Shown: one piece after another, positions 20,559 to 32,200 of the stretch
How positions within the stretch are numbered: position 1 is the stretch's first letter
Layout: each line of letters opens with the position of its first letter
Origin: Calonectria ilicicola
Lineage: Eukaryota > Ascomycota > Sordariomycetes > Hypocreales > Nectriaceae
DNA length: 64,000 nt
Assembly: GCA_020809705.1 (NCBI GenBank)
Contig: CP085825.1
Coordinates: forward strand, 558,001 to 622,000
Reading direction: 5' to 3'
Notes under the pieces: generated by a model
Seen by the model: the letters and a program-made list of their open reading frames with translations, nothing else
Databases searched by the model: none
Told to the model about the DNA's origin: nothing
Program-made: the position numbers and the translations under genes

Positions 20559-21346
20559 TCACAACTGATCCAACAGCTTCCGCCGCCTCCTATCAAGGAG
20601 CTCCTCTTGCACCTCCTCCAAGGTTGGCAGATCCCAGGTCTGACCGTCGCCTGAATCGCCGGGAAGCGGCTCCCACCCATCGGGTGCATCCTTTGCTCCC
20701 GTCTGCATCATGTGCTCGACTGCCTGTCGCTCCTTTTCATCTTCGTATGCCAGCAGTTTGTCGTCCTCGTCGTCAGGTGAGTAGCCGTAGTAGGCTGCAT
20801 CAACGTTTCGCCGTAGTTCCTTGCTTTCTTCCAGCGGCTTTTCGTCTTGTCCCTTGGTCTTTGCAGCTTCAAACAACTCCTTGACGCCAGGCAGCTCCCT
20901 CGCCCGCCCAAAATACCTGTATCCCTTCCCGCCGCCAGGTATCTCACGCCCTTGCTCGTCGTAAATCTTGCCTCCGCCACGCATGTAATTTGGACCGCCT
21001 AAATTCCGTATCTGCACTTCCCACATGTGCTTCTCGCGCATGAGCTTGTTCAGCTCGTCATTGAGATCGCGGATCTGGTAGTCGCTAAGGGCGGTGTCCT
21101 GGATGCGCGACATCTTGCGCGATATCTCCTTGAGAACCTGGCCACGCCATTTCTCACAGCTGGGGATGGCATCGACCTCGGTGATAATCTTGGGGCGTCG
21201 GGTACGGCCCGCGTCGATGATACCCAGGTCCGCTGCTTGGGCTTCGCGGAAGCGAAACAGCATGGACTGGGCCTTTTCCGAGTTTCGAGCCTGCGCGAGG
21301 TGTGAGCCATTGCCGTGTAGGGGATTTCAAGAGGGTTACGAACCAT
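20559..21346 (-). CDS. isy1: Pre-mRNA splicing factor Isy1, two exons with a 3-nt first coding exon
   Basis: The main exon 21290-20559 encodes GCT CGA AAC TCG... (ARNSEKAQSMLFRFREAQ), the strongly conserved Isy1 N-terminus, but without a start codon. A 53-nt intron (21343-21291; donor GTTCGT, acceptor GCGCAG) joins it to an isolated ATG at 21346-21344, giving MARNSEK and 244 residues. The Isy1 domain spans almost the whole protein (LGIIDAGRTRRPK, DLNDELNKLMREKHMWE, NLGGPNY), with an acidic C-terminal part (YSPDDEDDKLL). Isy1 is a component of the Prp19-associated spliceosome complex and helps fidelity at the first catalytic step, in the nucleus. The first intron's donor is weak; the alternative start is the internal Met at residue 11, which would lose conserved residues. 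Confidence 0.93.
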
Positions 21347-23240
21347 TTTGACGGTATTGCAGCTGTCGGCGAGGCGGGATCAGGTCAAGGGAGGCGTTGC
21401 GTAGAACAGCGAACCGACGACAGATGGAATTTGGATGCCGTACCCAACAAGTTTTCCCAGCCTCGTGGAAGGTGGATATGCTTGGGCCGTAGTGTGCGCC
21501 ACAGCCGTGCGCCATCATGTGGCTTAGCGCTCTCAGCCTTCTCTACTTTAACGCGTTTCTAACCGCGCCGAGTTTCAACTTTCATCTCTTGACATTCATG
21601 ATTCACTGTCAAGGAAAAAATCCTGTGCCATAAACCATCAACTGCCAGCTGCCCGTTGGAAACTGCTGGCGACCTTTGGCCTCGCACAACACGTGAGGCG
21701 TTTGCTTTTCTCCCATATAAATTCTCATCTTCTCTCACCTGAGAGTGACTCTTCTTCCTTCCGCTTACAACCACGGATTCCAGTTCCACCAGGACAAAAT
21801 CACCAACTTCCTCCGCCATGGCAACTCAACCTCTGGATCACGGGCCCTTATCTTCTCTCTACCCCCCCTCCTCTGTTTCATCCCCGACGGAATCCCCTAG
21901 TCATCTCTTCTTCTCGCGACGACAGTTCATCGCCTACCCCTTCCATCACCTTTTCTAGTGTCTCGGTGTCACGATCTTCACCAGCTGTAGCAGCCTTTCA
22001 GCATCTTCTTGCATCCTTCTGCGCCCCATGTGGTCCATTCCTCGCCTTTTAGCAACCTGTTGACAATTCTCTCACGTCGACTTCCCACTGGATACCCACC
22101 TGAGCTCCCCCTCTACCCCTTTTGCTAGTCCCTTCTACCTATCCCTTTTGCGTTGCTCTTCTGGTCTGTTTCCTGCTTTCTTCGGCGCAAGGCGTTTGGA
22201 GTTCCGGTTCAGGTTTACATATTCTTATGGGGGAAATATACTTATCCACTTGGTTGGGGTTTGAGGGGCTCGGCGTCAGGAGTCTGGCGTTTGGCGTTCA
22301 ACTGCTTTCCTCTCCCCGGTTCTTGCTTTACAAACACACCCCTTGCTATTGCTAACCATTTCTAGCTTCTCTGACTGTCACTTTGACTCACCTGCAGTGA
22401 CGAAAAAGCTCACATGAGCATGGTGATTCCGGGTATGGATTCTTCGGAAACCATTCATCGAGAGCGTGATCCAACTCAAGAACAGAGATCTGAGCAGGTT
22501 GAGTGACTCTTCTTCTACGCTATCTCCCCTTTGGTGTGCCGATGAGTTCGCAGTAGCCGCAATGACCGACACTCTTCACATTCAAAGAAGACGTCTCTCC
22601 CGCAGCACTCCTTACCGCGACTCTCCGGGCTCCGGTCTACGAGAGAAGCGATGAGTGAGTGCTTCTGGGCTCCCGAGATGCTTGTGATTTATGAATTATA
22701 TAGTTTTCAATCGGAGCAGGCTGAGCTCAAACGCATGCCTGCTCGGGGAAATGGTGCGAGGAGGAAGCTCGAGATACAAGTATCAAACCGCCTAGTGATG
22801 ATCAACGTCCAAAAAGCCAAATTTGCAGGCAGCAGCGGCTGACATCCATCCCTGATGGATGTCAGGAGCTCCGGCTCACATCCGCGGGTTGTCAGTGAGA
22901 ACCCAAGAGAGCTAATCTGAGGGCATGGTGCGACTTGAATCTCGAGCTTAAAGTACAAGAATAGGTAGCATGAAGGAATATTTATTTATTTCACAATCAT
23001 ACTTGGTTACGTGTGACAAAAAAGTTGAGCAACAATAAATGGCAATCACTAGTAAGAGTACGCTACAATCGCTCATAAATTGTATCCCAATTCGATTCGA
23101 TACCTTGTAGAAATGCGCTTCTATATCATTCCACTTTTGGTCCTTACTCTACATACGAAGGCTTCCCCGTGAGCCATTCGTGTTCCAAAAACAATTGTAC
23201 ATTCCCATTCCCAGCTTTCCTTGACCCTTTGATTCATCAT
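21347..23240. other. 1.9 kb region with small-ORF and splice-signal candidates but no recognised gene
   Basis: It holds the isy1 promoter on the left and the wbp1 3' flank on the right. The middle (about 21700-22900) looks transcribed on the plus strand. A well-placed ATG at 21818 opens 46 codons (MATQPLDHGPLSSLYPPSSV...) to TAG 21956-21958. A CTAAC branch with CTAG and CTGCAG acceptors lies near 22350-22400, another ATG at 22414 opens 30 codons, and a GTGAGT donor sits at 22655. A 12-bp hairpin is at 22839-22865. I could not assemble a convincing protein from these parts. Confidence 0.4.
22839..22865. repeat. Perfect inverted repeat, 12-bp arms, 3-nt loop
   Basis: CTGACATCCATC, then CCT, then GATGGATGTCAG. 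Both arms are exact complements. It follows immediately after the TGA of an open plus-strand frame (stop at 22840-22842). Confidence 0.85.
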
Positions 23241-24813
23241 TTATTGGGTCTTCTTAGCACCAGCCGCCTTCTTGGTGGGCTGGCTGTACATCCAAAGGGC
23301 GCTGAAGGTCACGAAGCCGACCACGGTAGCAAAGATACCGGACAGCCAGGGCCAGGAGCCGGAAATGGAAAAGCTGCGAGGCCACTCGTCGTGGGCCATG
23401 TGACGGACGCTGACGGTGTTCTTCTCCTCAAGGTAGGTGAGGAAGGGGCGCTTGTAGTTGACCTTGAAGTTGAAGATTCCGTGCTGGTCGGGCAGGGTGA
23501 AGTTGGTCGAGTAGACAGCGGCGTGCTGGGACTCGGCAGTGGGCTTGAGGTTGATGCGGTGGAAGGGAGAGAGCATGGAGAACTCGAGCTGGAGCTCATC
23601 GCCCTCGGGGACCTGGAAGGGAACCCAGCCGCTGGAGGCGTACTCAGAGATGGAGATGGAGTATTCCTGCGATTAATGTTAGTGAACAGAATGCGACATG
23701 GGTGAGAATGTGCGCGCAAACTTACCACCTCGGTCTTGACACGGTAGATTTCAGGGTTGGACTCGTCGCTGCCCTGGAGCTTGTGCTCAATGCTGTTGAC
23801 ACGCAGAACACCAAGCTCCTTGAAGGCCCAGGCAGAGAGGGTGTTGATGAACTCCTTGTTGCTGGGGAACTGGGCCTTCTGCTCAGGTCGGGCAACCTTG
23901 GCCTCGAGCCACTGGTCCTGGAGCATCTCGGCAGCGCCCAGAATGGTGACGCGGGCCGAGTTGCGGGCCTGCACGGCAGAGATGAGGGACAGCTGCTTGC
24001 CGGCAGCAAAGAGGTCCTCGTCGACGGTCTCAGCCTGCTCCTTGGGGTTGTAGCTGTAGGCGGTAGCGGGAGCTCGCAGAATGGGAGTCAGGAGAGGACC
24101 GGCGCCGAGAAGGTGGCCGACGGCATGGGGGACGGAGAGGAGGGCGCCGGGGATCTCAAAGTAGCTCTTGAGGCCGGGTCGGACGTTGCGGGGGGCGTCA
24201 AGGACGAGGACATCGTGGGTCTCGGCGGAAGAAACGGTGTCGTAGTAGAAGTGGTCGACAACGGAAGCAGTTCGCTCAACGGGGAGAGTAATGTCAAGCT
24301 CGTTAAGGAATGTAACGAGCGAGCTAGACACGGGGTGGGTTGAGGACATGGACACGAGGATGTTGCCCTCGGCGTTGATGAAGTCGACGAGAATCTTGGG
24401 CGTCAGGTTGGGGCCGAGACCTGGAGGCGGTTAGCACGATGGGATATTCACAGTGGTCGCACAATTGAAGCGACTGCGGGATAGCACAAACCCTTGACCT
24501 TGGTGGGCAGGAAGAGAAGGTGATCATAGTTTCGCTCGCCCAGGTTGAAGAGGCTCAGGGCCTCGCTCTTGGCCGACTCGTAAGTGATTTCATAGCCACG
24601 TCCTATCGCAATAAATTGTAAGTCCAATGCCGCAGCGGGAAAGACAACGGGGTTGTATGGCGTGTGCATACCCTTGAGGTCGCCAAAGAAGGTGGAATAA
24701 GCGTCCTTGTCCTCGACGTTGTCGAGCACCACCAACAGGCGGTTGCCGGCCGAGCTGGCGGCGGAAACCAGGGCGGCAAAGAGGAAAGTCACGAGACCCC
24801 AGAGCGACCGCAT
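23241..24813 (-). CDS. wbp1: Oligosaccharyltransferase 48-kDa subunit Wbp1/OST48, four exons
   Basis: Exons 24813-24672, 24602-24492, 24420-23726 and 23666-23241, 457 residues. All three introns (69, 71, 59 nt) are GT-AG, and joins are exact (GDLK-GRGYEI, PTKVK-GLGPN, VKTEV-EYSIS). Residues 1-20 (MRSLWGLVTFLFAALVSA) are a signal peptide. The lumenal DDOST domain follows (LLVVLDNVEDKDAYSTFF, SSTHPVSSSLVTFLNELDI, VPHAVGHLLG). Near the end a membrane span (GIFATVVGFVTFSALWMY) leads to a short cytosolic tail ending KKTQ, a dilysine ER-retrieval signal. The protein is an essential part of the ER complex that transfers the lipid-linked glycan to Asn in nascent proteins. I start at 24813 rather than the in-frame ATG 25 codons upstream because the signal peptide begins here. 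Confidence 0.96.
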
Positions 24814-25543
24814 CGTGAGCTGTGGTGGAAGCGACAATAGGGATTCTACGAGATTGGTGTTGTGGTTGTGCGTCTTGAACAGAAGCAAGACGACAAGGCG
24901 ACGTGGACAGCTTCGCTACTACGGGGGAGCTTTGGCGACAGCTTGCGTTGAGGGATACGTAGCCTTGCCAAGGGCCTGTGGGGTCTGTGCTGCATTGCAG
25001 TACGTAGCCGTTGCGACTTTGGGAGAGCAGCCAGAAATTCTGTGTTTTGGACCTGCGCTAGTCCTATTGCGGCAGCATCCTCTCCATTTATTGAGCTTGA
25101 GCATCTACCAAAGATGCAAGAGAATCACCAAAACGCTCTCAATTTCACACGAACAGGTAGTTTTAAAATTATTAACCTAACCAATAAATTCTCATATACT
25201 TAATTGATATATAAAATGAGTAAAAACACTAATTTTCCCCAAAGACCAGCTGCAAATCCCCATTTCACTGCTCACACTACTCCCCCCCATCCAGTCTAGC
25301 GCCCTTTTCTTCCCTTCAGCGGATTATCCCACTCCCGCGGCTTGGTTTTTCCGCTCCTGCGATTGGCCCGGGGCCCGCCAGCGACAGTGAAGTCGTCCTC
25401 CAGACCATCAACACCACGGACACTCACGCCCACGACATCTCCGTCCGCCAATTGAGTACGCCCCCGCGCCCTGTCCGCCCTACCGTCCCCCTGCTCCGCT
25501 TGGCTGACAATTCCTCTTTTCCCCAGCAGCAACCTCGCCCACC
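24814..25543. promoter_or_regulatory. Divergent promoter between wbp1 and the 9.5-kDa complex I gene
   Basis: A 730-base region between two housekeeping genes on opposite strands. An AT-rich block near 25150-25220 separates the two GC-richer leaders. A probable 5' UTR intron of the plus-strand gene lies at 25456-25526 (GTACGC donor, GGCTGACAAT branch, CCCCAG acceptor, 71 nt). Confidence 0.55.
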
Positions 25544-25850
25544 ATGTCGGCCGCTCCCCTCTTCTGGTCCACCCCCCTCAAGTACTGCCGCTGGGCAGCC
25601 CGCGAGCGTCCCGCTCTCTTCTGGTCCGTCATCATCGGTGCTGCCGGCCCCGTCGCCATGCCCATTGTTCCCCCGATCCGCAAGGCCCTTGGCGACGTCG
25701 ATGCGCCCCCGGTCCCCGTCAGCTACCCTGGTGCGTCATATCCTCCCCTCCCTCAGGCTGGCTCGGCGAAAGCGAGACATATCTAACCTCACATCGACTG
25801 CAGTCCCCAATGCCCCAAGGAAACAGCTGACCGGCTACGATGACGAGTAA
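25544..25850 (+). CDS. nuo9.5: NADH:ubiquinone oxidoreductase (complex I) 9.5-kDa subunit, two exons
   Basis: Exons 25544-25730 and 25804-25850, 77 residues. The intron (73 nt) runs from GTGCGT to CTGCAG and joins VSYP to VPNAPRKQLTGYDDE. The sequence matches the small accessory complex I subunit known from Neurospora and other fungi: Trp/Arg-rich start (FWSTPLKYCRWAARERPALF), one hydrophobic span (FWSVIIGAAGPVAMPIV), then PPIRKALGDVD and a conserved C-terminal RKQLTGYDD. It is an inner-membrane accessory subunit of respiratory complex I. The start context CCACCATGTC is favourable. The length equals that of the family. Confidence 0.93.
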
Positions 25851-26268
25851 ACCGCCGTGGTGTCTGTGGAACGAGACCGAGGATGATACATGTCAAAAGG
25901 AGCGGACAGGCATACATTGTACAAACTACGGCGTTCGAGAGAGTCAGAGGAGGAATAGAACCGACGACATGGACAACCCGGAGGTCCACCCAGCAATTGA
26001 CGCTACAAATCTTTTTTTGTTCTTTTCATCAACCTCTCGCAGCTCATCCAGAGCATCCGCTATACCTATAAACGTGATATGCACCTTCTCGCACCCGACC
26101 TCTAACATGCAGATAGATGCCAATCCAACGCCCACATCAATGATGTAATGACTTTAAAACACGCTGCTCCCAATCTCACTACCACAAATCAATTTTCTGC
26201 GTGTGCCTTCACAGCGAGAGTCGACAAGAACAGCTTTGAACTGACGGCCTGGTTGATAAGACCAGGCT
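25851..26268. other. Intergenic region between convergent genes
   Basis: A 418-base stretch with 3' flanks only. A GCCTGGT...ACCAGGC inverted repeat (7-bp arms, 7-nt loop) at 26247-26267 sits right beside the stop codon of the BEACH gene. No coding frame is credible. Confidence 0.6.
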
Positions 26269-29200
26269 CTACCTGTCCCTGCTCATGAAATTCCACTCAT
26301 ACTAGATAGAGCTTGCATTAGTAACAGATCATAATAACCCAAAGTTATATGATTGACTTGACTTACCACTCGACCGTCGTCATCGCCTGTATACACACAC
26401 GTTGGCATCGGGCTGATGCACGATATGCCCGCCTCCGTGTTGGCTCCCTGGTCGCTCTTATAGTCTATGTGATCCAGCTTCCTGAGAAGCTCCAGCGTCC
26501 ATTTTCCGGCCGTGATGCTCCTTCGCCAGACGTTGATGCGCCCACGCTTGTGGCCCGTAAAAATGAGCGAGTTTTCTAACCACTCGTTCCCTGCACCCTC
26601 GTAAAAGGCACACGAGTGGATATAGTCATCTCGTTCAAAGCACACATTCTGTTCGATCAGGAGTGTGCCGTTTAGAGTGTACAAGAGCACGTTGGGACCT
26701 GAGCAAAGGAGAATCTCGCCAGAAATGTCGTTGATACGAGCGCACTCCACGGGTCGAACCAGCGGCAGCTTGCGAATAAACGAAAGACGGTTGAGGTCCC
26801 ACAGGAAAGCTTGCCCATCCGAAGACACCGTCAAAAAGGTGCAGAATGACTTGCTCACCGCAATCGTGGTTACTGGTGTCTTATGTCCAAACAAACTCGA
26901 TCTCGGCAAAAGCTCCACTTGCTTGTTTGGGGCCGAATGCACCGCGTACACGGACACGACACAGTCCTCGCCGGCAGTGATGAGAGTCTTGGAGTCCGCA
27001 AAGCATGCGCATGAGACCTGGCCAATGTGGAGATTTTCAAAAAGGCCGGCCGGCTTTCGGGTGTTAGCGAGGCGGCGATAGTCAGAGAGAGAGTAGTGGC
27101 GTTTTACCTTCCGGTTGTCGCTGAAGAAGAAGCGGATGCTGTTGTCAGCGTAGCCCCATTCCAGGTACTTGTCATATGGCGGGAAGTTGAGTCGGAACGG
27201 AGAGGCGCAGAGGAGACGGTCCAGCTTGGGAGCATACAACAATGACGCCACCCGTTCGTGGCTCTCTGTTTCATGTTAGTTCAGTTTCCCTTTGGGCCCT
27301 ATTGCGCCACTTACCTAGCAGCGGGTTTGGAAGGCATGCCAGTGAAAACACGCTGGTATCCAGCCGTCGGGTCGGGGCTTGTACGATTTCACGGCCTGGG
27401 TGAGGCTTGGTAAACACTTGATGAGGCGTCTGCCCAAAGTTGTGGATCACACCAGCCATGATGGCTCTCTCCTTTGCATCAGTGATGCTATCCAAGTCCG
27501 TCGCACCCCGATATGACAGGTGGTGGAACACATTCAAACTGTCCACGGCAGCTTCGCCTCGCTGCTTGAATCCAAAGACTAAGTCGATCCACTTGTGCAG
27601 GTTCTCGCTAACATACGGGCTCTCCAGCGCCTCTCGGTGCTTGGCAATAAAGATCCTCGGGTCACCCTTGGCCCATCGAGGGAGTTCAACGTGGTCTACC
27701 TTGACGCCATTGCTTTCACGGTTGCCAAAGTTGTATCCGTTGACATTTGTGAGAAACTCGGGCAAGCAGAAAAACTCGGGAATGAGTTCTCTTACATCTG
27801 CCTTGTTCCTACACGATGCGGACCTCCACGCATCGGGAATCGACTGGAACAAGCGATCAGCATGGTCGAAGCTTCCTCCCTGAAGTAGAATGTAGGATTG
27901 CGTGAATGGTGGAAGTCGGATCAGGTAAGAGGAGACGATCATGGCAGATGAGTAGTGAGTTCCATAGTGAAACGGTATCTCTCCAATCTCAGCCAAGGCG
28001 TTGTAGCTCTCCACAAACCCAGAGACTCGGTTGGCTGTCTGTGCACCCATTGGCTTGGACAAATCTCGGAAGGTTGCCGGGTCTTCCAGGTCAAGATCCT
28101 CACTATCGTAGTCTGCCAATACCCAAGGGAACACCGGGTATTGCGTGAGATCGTTAAAGGTTCGTCCTGCCATAGTATTGACCATCATGAGATAGTGGAA
28201 ATTAGACATCTCCCCCCTCTGCCACCGCTTCATGATAGGATTCCACGGTGACGCGTTGAAGAATGTACCAAACTTGGATCCAAATCCTTGAGGGGTCTCG
28301 TCAATGACCTTCAGTGCCTCCAGGCGCCAGCCATCCTCGGGATTCGGCAAGGCATTCGCGCCGCTCGTATGGGGTGCCTTGTTGAGCATCTTGACAAACA
28401 ACTCATCCCGCACAGTCGGGTTTATTGTAGTGAGCAGATAGCTGCGTCCATCCGTGAAAAATATTTCGATAGCCACATCACGGAATAAGAACCGACGCTT
28501 TGAAATACTGATGACGTCCTGCCATCGCCAGTGCCTTGACTCTTGTTCAATCTTGCCACTCTGTCGCTTCTCAGATGTCTTTGCATCAGTGACAATTTGA
28601 GAAAAGGGGTCTCGCTCTTCGGGAGGCGCTTGCCACACGTTGACAATGTCACCGTTGGCGCACTGGAACACGTTGTCCATCATGTACAAAGCATCTTTTC
28701 CTATTATCAGGATGCCTTCACACGCGTCCAGACCAATAATACGGGAGATGTTGTATGCGGCTTGCACTTGGTCTCCATGCTCCAGTCGACGCATAACTTT
28801 CCGATTTTTATCTTCAAAGCCATCGTCGCCCTCATTGGGATCGTTCGGATCATCAACAAGCTCAAAGTCATCTTCGGGGGCAACTCCAGAGTTCGATCGC
28901 TCTACAGATGATGACTCGAGTTCGTCGGAAAACTGGGCTCCATCGTTCCCATCAAGAATATCTGTTGAGCTTGCCTTACCAACTGGCGTCTTGGAAGTTG
29001 GGGTCTTGGCGCTAGGTGTCGTGGCGCTCGTCGTTACTGAAGGCACAGAGGTGTTGACCCGGAGGCTCTGGGCGACTTCGCTTGCCTTCCTTTTTGGTTG
29101 ATACTCGTCGGTATTCACATTGTAATCCGGGAGTATTCTCAATCGCATTCGGTTTCGACCCTCTGTTCGATCAAGCTTCCATTTTGGCGGTGTCTGTTCG

Positions 29201-32200
29201 CTCAGCACTGCGCCTGGCCGCCTCAAGTCTCGTTCCATTTTCTTGTAACCGGAGCTGAGGAATACCAGGTCATCCTGTTGGTCCTGCATAATGCGCTGGT
29301 ATTTGAAGTATTCCGAATTATAGATGCTCTTCATCCAGGCACTATTACCAATGTCATGGCTGACCATGATCTTTTCAGTGGTCAGGTTCTCAATATGCCA
29401 GATTCGTAGCCTTTCCTTGCGCTTGGCGATGCGAGTCCTGGCTGTTTCTGCAGTGCGAGCATTCTCAACGCTAACAAAATCTTCCCAGGTCTTGGACATT
29501 CCTCCAAAGAAAAGAACATCCAAAGATTGCCGATGCTTGTCAACCCAGTCCAGGAACGATTCATCATCCACCCCAGTCAGTTTTTGAAAGTCCCTGGATA
29601 GCTGTTTTTGGTCTGGAGTCATACACGAGCGGATCAACGTCGCTGACTCGTTTGGCTTTTGTACCAAAATAATGCGGAGAAAGTTTGCCGCCGCCACGCG
29701 AATTGGCTTCTTATCGTCAATTAGCTTTGTGTAAAGTTGATACCAAAAAAGCTTGAGATAGTCATCTTCAGACGAGAAGCATCCTAAAATTGACATTTGC
29801 CAATAGACAAGCTTGGTCATGAAGTCATTTGCTTGAACCTCTGTTGTCTGTGAATTGTCCAAGTCGGACAATTTCAACAGTATGATCCTCAATAAACTGT
29901 TTCGAACCGTGTTGATCGCCTGGTGGCAAAGTCGAACGCTCTTCAAGGTGGAGATGTCAGGCCGCTGGAGAAATTCTAACAGCATGCCGATGAATTCAAT
30001 CATAATCTCTGCGCCATTCATAAACCATCCCTCGAAGATAGCTTCAGACATGTGAGTGCAAAATCTCGCCAAATTAGTGAGAATTCGAGGTTCGCAAATG
30101 GCTTTTTGGTTCAGCTGGATGTTATTTGTCAGCTGCGTTATTACGTTTCTCAGGATATAAGACTCGAAATAGGCCTGGTGTTCTTGAAACCCAGGGGGTA
30201 CCTTCGAGAACAAGCCGAATCCAGGAAACTCTTTACGAGCGAGCAGTTGATCCATAAAGACGCTGACAACCAACTCCACCAGCCCGTCCAGAATATCACT
30301 GCTAGGCTTTTGTTTGGGTCCCTTCTTTTGTGGCGAGAGTGTCTGGCTCAGGCGCGCTGGGCTTGGACCAGGCGGTGACTTTTGAGCTGTCAAAAGAATG
30401 AACGAGGATGCTCTACGTAGTGGTGTGCCCTTGGGCGGTGTAGACTGGGGTGATGGGACTGGATCGACGCTACTGGTCCTCACAATCGGCGTTGCAGCTG
30501 ATGAATTTCCTCCAACTGGACGAATTATCACATCGGTCCCTTCAAAAGTGAGGGCTGAGTCTCCAGAGTTCAACTCGGTTTCAGGCGTGACAGGGTCTGT
30601 GCTAACAATGACAGGATACAGAGCACCCAGCAACAATCTCACCCATTCGGAAGAGAGAGCAAAATCCCGAAACTCAGTCGAACGGGCATGAAGGTCCAGA
30701 AGAAATCGGGTTACAGTGTGAAGAACGCCAGCATGGCTTACTATGCGTTCGCTATCTCTCGAAAATGTTACTAAAAACAGTTAGTGGACGAACGATTAAT
30801 GTGTCTAGTGAACATACATCGGGTTTCGAGGGCAATTGCAAGGTCCATGGAGTTTGCCTGGATTCGGATATCCTGGAGGGACGGTTGCTTTCTTGGGGAA
30901 GCGGATGGATCCGGTTTCTTGGCAGGAGATTCCGGGTCATCCTGGTGTCTCATAACATCTTTGAGTCCATGTTGAAGCATCGCCGTGATAACTACCAAAG
31001 ATTCTGGGTAGATGACTTTCCGTTTACCGAAAATCTCCAATAGGCTAAAGAAGTCAAAGTTTCTGTCGAAATCGATCTCGGCAACGTCATATCCAAACAA
31101 GATGCTAAAGCAAATGGGCCAAACAGTGGGCACATCCCAGAACCTTTTAAGCCGACTAGCCATGATGGTGAAGCCTCCAGACTTGTTGGCAAATTTGGAG
31201 GTGTAAGTCGTCCCATGTATGACCAAGAGGCGAGCGAGGATCTTGCAGCCATGAATGACAACTTCAGGATCAATTTCTGCCAACAGGTACAATAGCCACT
31301 TCATAAATGTGAGCAACAGGGTTGTTATGTAGTCAGGGATCGCTTACCTTATTCGTCACTGTACGGGCAAACTTTTTGATATGAGCTATATTGCCCTTTT
31401 CGCATAGAATGCGGGAATACATGCTCAAAACCTTGACACCCAGCTGCTTTTTCGTCAAGTATTTAACTCCAGACAGTGAAGGGCCGCCAGGTGTAGCGTC
31501 ACCGGCAGTTCTCTTTATGGGAGCGGGTGTACTGCTGGATCTTGAAACGGCGGAAGGAGGACGTGGTGTTCGCGATAGAGAAGTGAACGGCGTGTGGAAC
31601 GCATACGTGATGAAGAGTGCGAGAGACCTCATCACCTCTTGGCTAAGGTTTGATATCACTAGGATTTCAAAAGCCCCCATAAAATGTGGCAGAGTGTCCT
31701 CAGATACAACCTCTCCCTTCATGGCATCCAGCAGCCGTTTCACAATACCTAATGCGGTTGTTAGCCTCAGCCAGTCATGGGTGTTTGTCTTCGCTTACGC
31801 ATCCGAATCAGCCTTCGGCTATTAAATTCGTGATATTTGCTCTTGACAGCAAACGTGGCAAATTGTTTGTAGTATAGCTCTTGGATGCGTGGCGATGACT
31901 TGCGCCATATATCCAGGTCAATCAGCAGTGTTCGGTAAGCAAGTGGATTAATGATAAATGACTCCATGGGTTCAACATGGTTGTACCCGACAAAGCCTAG
32001 AATTAAACTCAAAAGTTGAAAGGCCAGACGGTCTCTTTCCTCGTTGGTGATAGAGAGCCGAGAAACAGAGACATCGTTATTGCCACTGCCACCATAGCCA
32101 AGCTTCACTCGCATCAGCATACCCAGAATGCCATACCCAGTATCCCTTTCCATGGCCTCACTGTTTCTCCAGTTTTGGCGAATGCAGTTGAAAAGCATTT

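Noticed and set aside
22414..22654. Antizyme-like programmed +1 frameshift (short frame ending in TGA followed by a +1 frame)
   Set aside because: The +1 frame lacks the conserved antizyme domain and the shift site does not match the known UCC-UGA type. Kept only as an unexplained small-ORF region.
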